NCBI GenBank assembly: GCA_023436145.1
Contig: JAEZKP010000007.1
Span: 65,709 to 129,708, forward strand
Source of the DNA: Fibrobacterota bacterium
GTDB lineage: Bacteria > Fibrobacterota > Chitinivibrionia > Chitinivibrionales > Chitinispirillaceae
Direction of reading: 5' to 3'
Length of the DNA: 64,000 bases
Shown in pieces: positions 44,784-53,326 of the stretch (position 1 is its first letter; every line of letters begins with the position of its first letter). The position numbers were made by a program, and so were the translations under genes. Under the pieces are notes generated by a model. It was not told where the DNA came from and made no database searches. It saw only the letters and a list, made by a program, of their open reading frames with translations.

Positions 44784-46220
44784 TTATATTTCCACCAGGT
44801 CAGGTAAACTGCTTACGTTATGTTCTGAGATGGTCTGATGTTCTGCTGCTTTAACAGGGTACATTCCATTAAAACAGGCACAGCAGAAGTTTTCTGGATT
44901 AGGCATTATTGAGAGCATACCTTCGATGGAAAGATAGCCAAGCGAATCTACTTCCAGATATTCACGAATTGAGTTGATGTCCATAGATGAAGCGATAAGC
45001 TCATCTTTTGTTGGCATGTCGATGCCATAAAAACAGGGACAGAGAATAGGGGGGGAGGAGATACGCAGGTGGATTTCTGCTGGTTCGGCAGTTTTTATCA
45101 ACCTGATGATTTTTTTCATGGTTGTGCCTCTGACTATGGAGTCATCGACTATCACCACCTTTTTGTCTTTCAGAACCCCTTTTACGGTGTTAAATTTGAT
45201 TCTTACTCCAAAATCGCGTCTGTTTTGAGCTGGTTGAATAAAGGTCCGCCCAACATAATGATTTCGGATCAGACCGATGTCAAAGCGAATACCGGATTCT
45301 TCCGAGAAACCCAAGGCAGCAGTCGTAGCTGAATCTGGTACACCTATTACAATATCTGCTCCTGGAACAGGATGCTCACATGCCAGTTGTCTTCCCAGCT
45401 TACGGCGGACTCGATCTACATTTTTGCCAAAAACATAACTGTCCGGACGAGAGAAATAGATGAATTCAAACACACAATGTGCTGATCGTACATCGGATTC
45501 GAAAACAGGTACTTTAAAAGAAGTTATTCCATTTTCGTCGATTCGAACCATTTCACCAGGTTCCACTTCTCTTAACATTTCTGCTCCAACCAGATCAAAA
45601 GCACAGGTTTCAGAGGAGAGAATGTAGGAATTATCGCTTTTGATTTGACCAATGATAAGGGGGCGTATTCCACGTGGATCGCGGGCTCCATACAGTGCAT
45701 TTGCAGTGAGAAAGACGACGGAGTAGGCTCCCTTGACTCCCGAGAGAGCATCGAGAATCATCGAATCCACTGTCTCACGTTTAGAGCGTGCAATCAGATG
45801 CATGATCACTTCTGTGTCAGTGGTTGACATAAAAATGGAACCGTCATCGACCATCCAGTTACGCAGTGATGAAGCATTGGTCAGATTACCATTATGAGCC
45901 CCTGCTATAAGTCCAGCACGACAGTTGATAAGAATGGGTTGTGCATTTTCTATAGTTGAAGAACCGGTTGTGGAATACCGGTTGTGCCCGATGGCAGAGA
46001 GACCTTTGAGGTATTCAAGTGTTTTTTGATGTTTAAAAACTTGACTGACCAGACCCATCCCTTTATGAACAGAAACCGACGTGCCATCGGCCACGGCGAT
46101 GCCTGAACTTTCCTGACCCCGGTGCTGCAAGGCGTAAAGCCCCAGATAGGTCATCTGGGCAGCCAGAGGGTGGTTAAAGATTCCAAAAACACCACATGCT
46201 TCATTCAATGATTCAACCAT
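44784..46220 (-). CDS. purF: Amidophosphoribosyltransferase PurF
   Basis: PurF catalyses the first step of purine synthesis, making 5-phosphoribosylamine from PRPP and glutamine. The 478-residue protein starts with a short propeptide and the catalytic Cys9 (CGVFGIFNH), then the class II glutaminase, RGIRPLIIG, and the PRPP site VVIVDDSIVRGTTMK. Clustered cysteines (CPCFYGID and FCCACF near the end) are as in Bacillus-type enzymes carrying an Fe-S cluster. It lies two bases after pyrG and is the last gene of the carA-carB-pyrG-purF operon. Confidence 0.96.
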   Translation of the reverse strand: MVESLNEACGVFGIFNHPLAAQMTYLGLYALQHRGQESSGIAVADGTSVSVHKGMGLVSQVFKHQKTLEYLKGLSAIGHNRYSTTGSSTIENAQPILINCRAGLIAGAHNGNLTNASSLRNWMVDDGSIFMSTTDTEVIMHLIARSKRETVDSMILDALSGVKGAYSVVFLTANALYGARDPRGIRPLIIGQIKSDNSYILSSETCAFDLVGAEMLREVEPGEMVRIDENGITSFKVPVFESDVRSAHCVFEFIYFSRPDSYVFGKNVDRVRRKLGRQLACEHPVPGADIVIGVPDSATTAALGFSEESGIRFDIGLIRNHYVGRTFIQPAQNRRDFGVRIKFNTVKGVLKDKKVVIVDDSIVRGTTMKKIIRLIKTAEPAEIHLRISSPPILCPCFYGIDMPTKDELIASSMDINSIREYLEVDSLGYLSIEGMLSIMPNPENFCCACFNGMYPVKAAEHQTISEHNVSSLPDLVEI

Positions 46221-46222
46221 AG

Positions 46223-47851
46223 TTATTTATCCATATCAGAATGCAGTTTACGACTGTTATTTTTAATGCTTGCTCCAATAAAATCTCTGAAAAGAGGATG
46301 TGGGGCAACCGGGCGTGATTTAAACTCGGGGTGAAATTGACAGGCTACAAACCATGGATGATCTTTTAATTCGATCATCTCTACTAACAAACCATCGGGA
46401 GACTGACCAGAGAGAATCATTCCAGCAGATTCAAAACGTTCCCGGTAGGAATTATTAAATTCGTAGCGATGACGATGCCGCTCAGAGATAGTCTCCTGGT
46501 TGTAGGAGTTTCGGGCTAATGTACCACTTTTCAATACACAGGGGTAAGCCCCCAGCCGCATGGTTGCTCCCATATTTAATATTTTCTTCTGTTCCTCCAT
46601 CATGTGAATGACCGGATGGGGGGTCTGAAGATCATGTTCTGTGGTGTTTGCATCCTTCAGAGCCAGAATGTTGCGGGCAAATTCGATCACTGCCATATGC
46701 ATTCCCAGACAGATGCCAAAAAATGGTATCCCGTTTTCACGTGCATACTGCACAGCCAGAATTTTTCCTTCAATTCCCCTGGAGCCAAAACCACCCGGAA
46801 CCAGAATCCCTCCGATTCCTTTTAGCACCTCATCAGCTCCCTTTTTCTCAATTTCTTCAGCAGAGATACTGATGATTTTAACTTTTGCCAGATGCGCGGC
46901 ACCAGCATGATTCAGTGCTTCATGAATCGATTTATATGCGTCCAGAAGCTCGCTGTATTTGCCCACGATTGCTATCTGCACTTCCTTGTCCGCATTTATT
47001 ACCTTATCTATGTATTCCCGCCATGGTTTGAGATTCCGTCTGCCTGCACGCAGCCCCAGAATATCAATTATAACAGCATCCAGCTCCTGAGCAGCATAGT
47101 CAAGTGGTGCTTCATAAATCGTATGAGGAACATCGATTGATTCGATAACTGCTTCTTCATCGACATTGCAGAAAAGAGAGAGCTTTTTGCAAACATCTGC
47201 TTCCAGATGTTTCTCTGTGCGACAGATTAAAATATCCGGGATTATTCCTATTTCCCGCAACCTGCCTACTGAATGCTGAGTAGGTTTGGTTTTCACCTCA
47301 CCGGCTTTGTGAAGATATGGCACCAGAGTGACATGAATGAAAAGGACATTGTTGCGACCTTCCTGTTGACGGAACTGACGCAGTGCCTCCAGGTAGGGAT
47401 GGCTCTCGATATCTCCCACTGTACCACCGATCTCACTTATTACCACATCCACTTCTGGAGTGACAACAGACCTTATGCTTTCACAGATTTCGGTAGTCAC
47501 ATGAGGAACCACCTGAACTGTTCCTCCCAGATAATCTCCGCGCCGCTCTTTTCTGATAATGGAATCATAGATTCTTCCGGAGGTGTAATTGCAGTTACGG
47601 TTTGTGGTTATGCCGGTAAATCGCTCATAATGCCCCAGGTCAAGATCGGTCTCTGCACCATCATCGGTAACATAAACTTCACCGTGCTGGTAAGGATTCA
47701 TTGTCCCGGGGTCCACATTGAGATAGGGATCAAATTTCTGGTTGACTACTCTCAATCCTCTGGATTTGAGTAATAAACCTATCGATGCAGCAGTAATACC
47801 TTTACCCAGGGAGGAGACCACACCGCCTGTTACGAAAATAAATTTTGCCAT
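46223..47851 (-). CDS. pyrG: CTP synthase PyrG
   Basis: PyrG converts UTP to CTP with glutamine or ammonia and ATP. The N-terminal synthetase domain starts MAKFIFVTGGVVSSLGKGI. The C-terminal glutaminase has GICLGMHMAV with the catalytic Cys and CQFHPEFKSRP with His/Glu. I start at ATG 47851, where GGAG is six bases upstream; the frame could run seven codons further back without support. The length of 542 residues is normal. It follows carB by about 54 bases and precedes purF by two, so CTP and purine synthesis share the transcript. Confidence 0.96.
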   Translation of the reverse strand: MAKFIFVTGGVVSSLGKGITAASIGLLLKSRGLRVVNQKFDPYLNVDPGTMNPYQHGEVYVTDDGAETDLDLGHYERFTGITTNRNCNYTSGRIYDSIIRKERRGDYLGGTVQVVPHVTTEICESIRSVVTPEVDVVISEIGGTVGDIESHPYLEALRQFRQQEGRNNVLFIHVTLVPYLHKAGEVKTKPTQHSVGRLREIGIIPDILICRTEKHLEADVCKKLSLFCNVDEEAVIESIDVPHTIYEAPLDYAAQELDAVIIDILGLRAGRRNLKPWREYIDKVINADKEVQIAIVGKYSELLDAYKSIHEALNHAGAAHLAKVKIISISAEEIEKKGADEVLKGIGGILVPGGFGSRGIEGKILAVQYARENGIPFFGICLGMHMAVIEFARNILALKDANTTEHDLQTPHPVIHMMEEQKKILNMGATMRLGAYPCVLKSGTLARNSYNQETISERHRHRYEFNNSYRERFESAGMILSGQSPDGLLVEMIELKDHPWFVACQFHPEFKSRPVAPHPLFRDFIGASIKNNSRKLHSDMDK

Positions 47852-47905
47852 TTTTTGCTCCGGATCCAAATAATCACTGGAATATAATAAGCCATAGATC
47901 TCTGA

Positions 47906-50900
47906 TTAATTCCACATGATTTGACGAATGTCCAAGTCGTGTTTATATCTGTTTTTAATTGTCTGTAAATTTTTTGTATAATCCTGAATAGGTTTGACTG
48001 AAAAACCGGTTCTTTCTGTGGAGTCCATACCACTTATAGCCGCCTGTGCCCCTTCCAGGGTGGTAATGTAGGGAATACCCTGAGAAACAGCTGCGCTTCT
48101 GATTGGTTTGGAGTCCATCTGGGATTTCTTTCCAGCCGGGACATTTATTACCAGATTTATATCATTTCCTTTTATAAGGTCGATAATATCCGGTTTCCCC
48201 TCACCAATTTTGGGAACCATCTTTACATTGATACCATTGGAACTCAAGACTCTCCAGGTACCCTCTGAGGCGTAAATCTTAAAACCCATAGATGCGATGG
48301 TTTTAGCCATGAATATTATATTACGACGCATGCTGTTTTTTACGCTGATAAAAACTGATCCTGATCTGGGCAGGTTGTTTCCTGCTGCTTCCTGTGATTT
48401 GGCAAATGCAAGACCGAAATCCGTATCCAGTCCCATTACTTCACCGGTGGATTTCATTTCAGGACCAAGGATTATGTCTGCACCAGGGAATTTTCTGAAC
48501 GGCAGTACCGATTCCTTCACTGCAAAGTAATCCATGTTTCTTTCCACCGCCTCATCCAGGCTGCTTAATTTTATCCCGGTCATCACCTTTGCCGCAATCC
48601 TGGGCCAGGGGGTGCCCACTGCTTTACTAACAAATGGAACCGTTCGAGATGCCCGCGGGTTAACTTCCAGCACATAAAGAGTGTCCTCCTTTATGGCGAA
48701 CTGGATATTAAGTAAACCTACTACTTTTAATTCTTCTGCGATCTTTATGGTGGCTTTGCGAATTTCAGATATGATGTCTTCAGATAATGTATGAGGTGGA
48801 AGAACACAAGCACTATCACCAGAGTGAATTCCGGCTTCTTCAATATGTTCCATTATACCACAGATCATTACACGATCCCCGTCACTTAAGGCATCGACAT
48901 CTACTTCGATTGCATCACCGATGAATTTATCCACCAGGACCGGCCGGTTTTCAGCTGCAGCCTGAGCATCACATATAAATGTCCTGAGTTCATCATCATC
49001 ATACACAATACGCATAGCCCTGCCACCAAGCACAAATGATGGTCTCAGCAGAACCGGATAACCCAAATGGTGAGCTATACTCAGAGCCTCATCGGTCGAT
49101 TTTGCAATTCCGTTTGCAGGCTGATTGAGTTTAAGTTTACCTATCATAGCCGCAAACTCATCTCTGTCCTCGGCCCGCTGTATTGATTCAACACTGGTTC
49201 CGATTATGGGTGCACCTGCATCCAGAAGTCTTTTTGCCAGATTAAGAGGTGTCTGACCGCCAAACTGGACGATTACTCCCAGTGGTTTTTCCTTGTCAAT
49301 AATGTTCATGACATCCTCAAATGTCAAAGGCTCAAAATAGAGCTTGTCAGAAGTGTCATAATCAGTGCTGACTGTTTCCGGGTTGGAATTGACCATGATG
49401 GACTCATATTCCAGCTCTTCCAGGGCAAATGATGCTTGACAGCAGCAGTAGTCAAATTCTATTCCCTGTCCGATCCGGTTGGGGCCGCCACCCAGAATCA
49501 CAATTTTCTTCTTATCACTGGGAGAACTCTCATCCTCATGCTCATAAGTAGAATAATAATAGGGAGTATATGCTTCAAATTCCGCTGCACAGGTATCCAC
49601 CAGTTTGTAAGTCGGAATTACACCCAGAGATTTGCGAAATTCCCGGAAAGAAATCTCATCCATGCCCAGTAACTGAGCCATCTGTGCATCTGAAAATCCC
49701 ATTCCTTTTGCTTTTTTTATGAATCTTTTCTGATCGTCTTTATTTTTGGTTAATATGTCAGGAGTGATCTTTTTTTCGAACTGAAAGATATCATACAGAT
49801 TGTTGATAAACCAGGGATCTATCCGGGAGGCTTTTGAGATCTCCTCAACTGTAAGACCTTCTTCGAATGCAAAGCGGATAAGAAAGAGCCGGTCTGCTTT
49901 AGGTACAGCAAGAGCTGAAAGTATTTGCTCAGTTGTTTTGTAGGGATATTTTACAAGATCAAGACCCTTGCGGCCAATTTCCAGTCCTCTTAAGCCCTTC
50001 TGTAAAGCTTCCTTGAAGGTGCGGCCTATGGCCATTGTTTCACCCACAGACTTCATCTGTATTCCCAGTGTAGGGTCCGCTTCCGGAAATTTTTCAAAAG
50101 TGAAACGGGGAATCTTTACGACGCAATAATCTATGGTGGGTTCAAAAGATGCTGGAGTCTCTCTGGTAATATCATTTCTGATTTCATCCAAAGTATATCC
50201 AACTGCCAGTTTGGCTGCAAACTTGGCTATGGGAAAACCGGTAGCTTTACTAGCCAGAGCAGAACTTCTGCTGACACGAGGATTCATTTCTATCACCACC
50301 ATGCGGCCGTTATCCGGATGGACTGCAAACTGAATATTCGAACCACCGGTTTCCACACCAATCTCTCTTATGATGGCAATCGCTGCATCCCGCATTTTCT
50401 GATACTGACGATCAGTCAGAGTTTGAGCTGGTGCACAGGTGATACTATCTCCGGTGTGAATACCCATCGGATCAAGGTTCTCAATCGAGCAGATGATTAC
50501 TACATTATCTGCTTTATCCCGCATGATCTCAAGTTCGTATTCCTTCCAACCAATAACTGATTCTTCTATAAGAATCTCATTAATTCTGCTACAGTGAAGC
50601 CCATATTGAGCTGCACGTTCAAAGTCCGATTCTGTATAAACAATGCTTCCACCAGTGCCACCCAGAGTGAAGCTGGGCCGGATAATCAGTGGAAAGCCGA
50701 TTTTTCTGGCAATCTGCCACGCTTCATCCAGATTATAGGCAAAGGCACTTTCCGGAAGATCAAGGCCGATTTTTTTGATGGCTTCCTTGAAATCGCTACG
50801 ATCTTCGGCTTTTTTTATGGCCTGTTCATCAGCACCTATGAGCTTCACATTATAGCGCTGAAGAACACCACTTTCAGCCAGCTCCATAGCCACATTAAGA

Positions 50901-51184
50901 CCGGTCTGACCTCCCATGGTAGGCAAAAGTGCATCAGGGCGTTCCTGAGCAATGATCTTTTCGATTATTTCAGGTGTAATCGGTTCGATATAGGTTCGAT
51001 CTGCAAGCTCCGGATCTGTCATGATCGTTGCTGGATTTGAATTTACCAGCACCACCCGGTAGCCCTCTTCCTTGAGTGCTTTACAAGCTTGAGTTCCTGA
51101 GTAATCAAATTCGCATGCCTGCCCGATAACGATGGGACCGCTTCCGATAATAAGAATATTGTGTATGTCGTTTCTTCTTGGCAT
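47906..51184 (-). CDS. carB: Carbamoyl-phosphate synthase large chain CarB
   Basis: CarB makes carbamoyl phosphate for pyrimidines and arginine from bicarbonate, ATP and ammonia supplied by CarA. The 1092-residue protein has the duplicated ATP-grasp halves (IGSGPIVIGQACEFDYSG in the first, LGGGPNRIGQGIEFDYCC in the second), each with the VNSNPAT/VNSNPET motif. A C-terminal MGS-like regulatory domain carries IYASEGTWRVL. The C-terminal part normally binds UMP or IMP. carA is 86 bases upstream. Confidence 0.97.
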   Translation of the reverse strand: MPRRNDIHNILIIGSGPIVIGQACEFDYSGTQACKALKEEGYRVVLVNSNPATIMTDPELADRTYIEPITPEIIEKIIAQERPDALLPTMGGQTGLNVAMELAESGVLQRYNVKLIGADEQAIKKAEDRSDFKEAIKKIGLDLPESAFAYNLDEAWQIARKIGFPLIIRPSFTLGGTGGSIVYTESDFERAAQYGLHCSRINEILIEESVIGWKEYELEIMRDKADNVVIICSIENLDPMGIHTGDSITCAPAQTLTDRQYQKMRDAAIAIIREIGVETGGSNIQFAVHPDNGRMVVIEMNPRVSRSSALASKATGFPIAKFAAKLAVGYTLDEIRNDITRETPASFEPTIDYCVVKIPRFTFEKFPEADPTLGIQMKSVGETMAIGRTFKEALQKGLRGLEIGRKGLDLVKYPYKTTEQILSALAVPKADRLFLIRFAFEEGLTVEEISKASRIDPWFINNLYDIFQFEKKITPDILTKNKDDQKRFIKKAKGMGFSDAQMAQLLGMDEISFREFRKSLGVIPTYKLVDTCAAEFEAYTPYYYSTYEHEDESSPSDKKKIVILGGGPNRIGQGIEFDYCCCQASFALEELEYESIMVNSNPETVSTDYDTSDKLYFEPLTFEDVMNIIDKEKPLGVIVQFGGQTPLNLAKRLLDAGAPIIGTSVESIQRAEDRDEFAAMIGKLKLNQPANGIAKSTDEALSIAHHLGYPVLLRPSFVLGGRAMRIVYDDDELRTFICDAQAAAENRPVLVDKFIGDAIEVDVDALSDGDRVMICGIMEHIEEAGIHSGDSACVLPPHTLSEDIISEIRKATIKIAEELKVVGLLNIQFAIKEDTLYVLEVNPRASRTVPFVSKAVGTPWPRIAAKVMTGIKLSSLDEAVERNMDYFAVKESVLPFRKFPGADIILGPEMKSTGEVMGLDTDFGLAFAKSQEAAGNNLPRSGSVFISVKNSMRRNIIFMAKTIASMGFKIYASEGTWRVLSSNGINVKMVPKIGEGKPDIIDLIKGNDINLVINVPAGKKSQMDSKPIRSAAVSQGIPYITTLEGAQAAISGMDSTERTGFSVKPIQDYTKNLQTIKNRYKHDLDIRQIMWN

Positions 51185-51270
51185 AAAACCTTTCGAACCT
51201 TAGGATACCAACACGGGGTAGAGGTTCTTGTATGAGTGATAGAATTTTATTTTACAAAATTGTCCTCTTT

Positions 51271-52410
51271 TTACCTTGCGCTTGACAGAACCGAACTACA
51301 CCGGGCTGTCTTCTCCATCATGGTAAAAAACTGCTCAAATAAATAACCCGAATCGTGAGGTCCCGGAGCTGCTTCCGGATGATACTGGACACTGAGCAGA
51401 TTTCTCTGCTCATCGGATAATCCCTCACAGGTCAGATCATTAAGATTAAGATGCGTCATTTTTATCCCGCTGTTTTTAAGACTATCCATATCAACGCAAA
51501 AACCATGATTCTGGGAGGTAATTTCGATTGTACCGGTATTTAGGTTTCTTACCGGGTGATTGGCACCCCGATGACCGAATTTAAGCTTATAGGTGGTGGC
51601 ACCCAGAGCCAGTGCCAGAAGCTGATGACCCAGACAGATGCCAAAGATCGGCTTTATTCCAATAAGTGCACGGATGTTCTCGATTGCATAAGTTACTGCA
51701 GCCGGATCACCGGGACCGTTGGAAAGAAAAATGCCGTCCGGATCATACGAGAGAACTTCCTGGGCTGTTGTTTGTGCTGGAACTACTGTAATTTTGCATC
51801 CCAGTGATTCAAGAATTCTCAGAATATTGTGCTTGATTCCAAAATCATACGCAACAACAGAGAAACGGTGCTCTGTTTTTCCGTTGCCAAATCTGCTGTC
51901 ATTCCAGACATACGGTTCTTTACAAGTGACATTCCTGACCAGGTCAGCTCCAACTAATCCAGACCAGGATTTAGCTTTTTTCACAAGTGTTTCTGAGGAA
52001 ACTGATCCATCTCCCGCGTAGATCACCGCTTTCAGTGCTCCGGCAACCCGGATATGTTTTGTCAAAGCCCTGGTATCGATATCCTGTAAAGCGACAATAT
52101 TATTTTCAACCAGGTATTCTGAGATAGTCTTGCGGGAGGTAAAATTGGATGGATAACTGCATGCTTCTTTCACTAAAAAGCCGCTTACCTGAACCCGGGA
52201 AGATTCCACATCACTTTCATTTATTCCATAGTTTCCAATAAGAGGATAGGTCATGGTGACTATTTGAGATGAATAGGATGGGTCTGTGAGAACTTCCTGG
52301 TATCCAGTCAGGCTGGTGTTAAATACCACCTCTCCCACAGATTCACCTGCTGCTCCAAATGGTTCACCCTCGAATACGGTGCCGTCTTCCAGCGCTATAA
52401 TACCTTTCAA
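51271..52410 (-). CDS. carA: Carbamoyl-phosphate synthase small chain CarA
   Basis: CarA is the glutaminase that feeds ammonia to CarB. The core has GTVFEGEPFGA and the class I triad GICLGHQLLAL (Cys), with YHPEAAPGPHDS (His, Glu). The open frame extends to a TTG/ATG at 52455/52452, but neither has a ribosome site. A TTG at 52410 beginning MKGIIALEDG has GCGAGG five bases before it and gives 379 residues, close to the usual 382, so I choose it. Its 5' region carries a promoter and an attenuator-like terminator. Confidence 0.94.
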   Translation of the reverse strand: MKGIIALEDGTVFEGEPFGAAGESVGEVVFNTSLTGYQEVLTDPSYSSQIVTMTYPLIGNYGINESDVESSRVQVSGFLVKEACSYPSNFTSRKTISEYLVENNIVALQDIDTRALTKHIRVAGALKAVIYAGDGSVSSETLVKKAKSWSGLVGADLVRNVTCKEPYVWNDSRFGNGKTEHRFSVVAYDFGIKHNILRILESLGCKITVVPAQTTAQEVLSYDPDGIFLSNGPGDPAAVTYAIENIRALIGIKPIFGICLGHQLLALALGATTYKLKFGHRGANHPVRNLNTGTIEITSQNHGFCVDMDSLKNSGIKMTHLNLNDLTCEGLSDEQRNLLSVQYHPEAAPGPHDSGYLFEQFFTMMEKTARCSSVLSSAR

Positions 52411-52426
52411 AAATACCTCGCTTTTT

Positions 52427-52561
52427 TTACAGGGAATCCCTGACTGTTTCATCAAAGTACGGATAGAGTATTAATAAAAATGTCCAAACACCCAAAAAAA
52501 AAGATACCCATCCCTTTAAGTAAGGATGGATATCTTTAAATAGTCGAAACTGATTTTTCAT
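52427..52561 (-). CDS. Candidate 44-codon leader peptide of the car operon
   Basis: A short frame (MKNQFRLFKDIHPYLKGWV..., 44 residues) lies between the predicted promoter and carA. It ends at 52427, 17 bases before the chosen carA start. The attenuator hairpin (52537-52500) lies inside it from about codon 9. That is the geometry of the E. coli pyrBI leader. A weak hydrophobic segment could also suit a small membrane protein. The ribosome site is poor (AAGCAGCAA), so real translation is uncertain. Confidence 0.4.
   Translation of the reverse strand: MKNQFRLFKDIHPYLKGWVSFFLGVWTFLLILYPYFDETVRDSL
52494..52537 (-). terminator. Intrinsic terminator inside the car leader (attenuator candidate)
   Basis: On the minus strand AAAGATATCCATCC pairs with GGATGGGTATCTTT over 14 bp, including one G-U, around a 10-base loop. 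Nine T follow (52494-52502). The plus strand has an A-C mismatch where the minus strand has G-U, which supports minus-strand use. It lies between the predicted promoter and carA, so it must be bypassed for carA expression. Confidence 0.85.
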
Positions 52562-52600
52562 TTGCTGCTTGGAAGGAAAAAGGTTTTCAAGCCCTGCAAC

Positions 52601-52629
52601 AAAATAATGTTTTGGTGGGTGGGAGTCAA
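52601..52629 (-). promoter_or_regulatory. Predicted sigma-70-type promoter of the car operon
   Basis: TTGACT at 52629-52624 and TATTTT at 52606-52601 are 17 bases apart on the minus strand, matching 5/6 and 4/6 of the consensus. The transcript would start near 52595, leaving about 34 nt before the 44-codon leader frame. Confidence 0.6.
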
Positions 52630-52666
52630 ACATAAAAGGTATGGGATTTTTTAATGGGACGTGCTT

Positions 52667-52706
52667 AAAAAAAAAATCCTCCGCCGGGCTTAAAACCCGA
52701 CGGAGG
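52667..52706 (-). terminator. Terminator of tandem element B
   Basis: A GC-rich stem, CCTCCGtCGGG with CCCGGCGGAGG (52678-52706), is followed by a run of ten T on the minus strand (52667-52676). It is strong and closes element B. Its stem sequence is unrelated to that of element A's terminator. Confidence 0.85.
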
Positions 52707-52800
52707 TCTCGTGCACCTTCACCCTATAGAAGGAGGCATGTGAAGTAGCGACTTCCCAGTCGCTATAAAGTATTCGGCTACTAAGTCGTTATTATTGCTG
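52667..52800 (-). ncRNA. Tandem structured element B (candidate small RNA or leader)
   Basis: In minus-strand order: CAGCAATAATAAC (52800-52788); a hairpin with TAGCGACT/AGTCGCTA and GGGA loop (52765-52746); the conserved block CCTCCTTCTATAGGGTGAAG then GTGCACGA (52736-52709); then the terminator. The block contains CCTCCTT, matching the 3' end of 16S rRNA. Element A, 170 bases away, repeats the same order. No coding frame fits. Whether it is an independent sRNA or a leader is unknown. Confidence 0.7.
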
Positions 52801-52845
52801 GCTTTCGAAGATTAAATATTTTTAATGATAAAGCAGGGGATTGTT

Positions 52846-52884
52846 AAAAATAAAAACCCGGACCGACTTTTTAATCGATCCGGG
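52846..52884 (-). terminator. Terminator of tandem element A
   Basis: CCCGGATCGA pairs with TCGGTCCGGG over ten positions on the minus strand, counting one G-U (52857-52884). TTTTTATTTTT follows (52846-52856). On the plus strand the G-U becomes an A-C mismatch, again indicating minus-strand transcription. Confidence 0.85.
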
Positions 52885-52973
52885 CATCGTGCACCTTCAC
52901 CCTTAAGAAGGAGGTAGCGACCATTTCTGTATCGCTAACTATAATACGCCATTCCAATAGCTATTATTGTTGG
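52846..52973 (-). ncRNA. Tandem structured element A (candidate small RNA or leader)
   Basis: Minus-strand order matches element B: CAACAATAATAGC (52972-52960), a TAGCGA/TCGCTA hairpin (52937-52915), the block CCTCCTTCTTAAGGGTGAAG then GTGCACGA (52914-52887), and an intrinsic terminator. The block differs from B at two bases, while spacers and the terminator stem have diverged. That pattern suggests selection on an RNA rather than a recent duplication. Confidence 0.7.
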
Positions 52974-53326
52974 GAACTTAAGGAAATCTCAGATCTGAAA
53001 CAGAGAGAATATTTAATTACCTTATTTCTTGTTCCCGGTTTGCGTGCGCTATGGTGATTAACCGCTATTCCAAAAGTCTCGTTCCAAACCCACAACTTAG
53101 AAATCTACAATAAAAAACAGAAATTCCAGATCTACAATTCCCAATCCAAAACTCTTCAAATCTCTTACTCTTCAAATCAAAATTCTGCCATCTGAAATCT
53201 TATATCAATTGCGGCATGCCATTTGATCTTCAATGCATTAAGAAAACTGGTCAAAAAATCGCGGAATCTGAAAAGTTTTTTTTCCGGTTTTCAGTCCTTG
53301 AGCTCTTTTTTCCGGGACAGAAAATA
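52974..53326. other. Low-complexity intergenic region upstream of the secreted protein
   Basis: About 350 bases without a supported gene. From 53090 to 53205 it consists of loosely repeated AAATCT/CAAATC/TTAGAAATC words. Similar text is seen near 60200-60330 and 63230-63265. It also holds the upstream flank of element A on the minus strand. Confidence 0.5.

Noticed and set aside
52562..52633. Longer 68-codon version of the car leader frame starting at 52633
   Set aside because: Its start lies upstream of the predicted promoter, so only the 44-codon version would be on the transcript.
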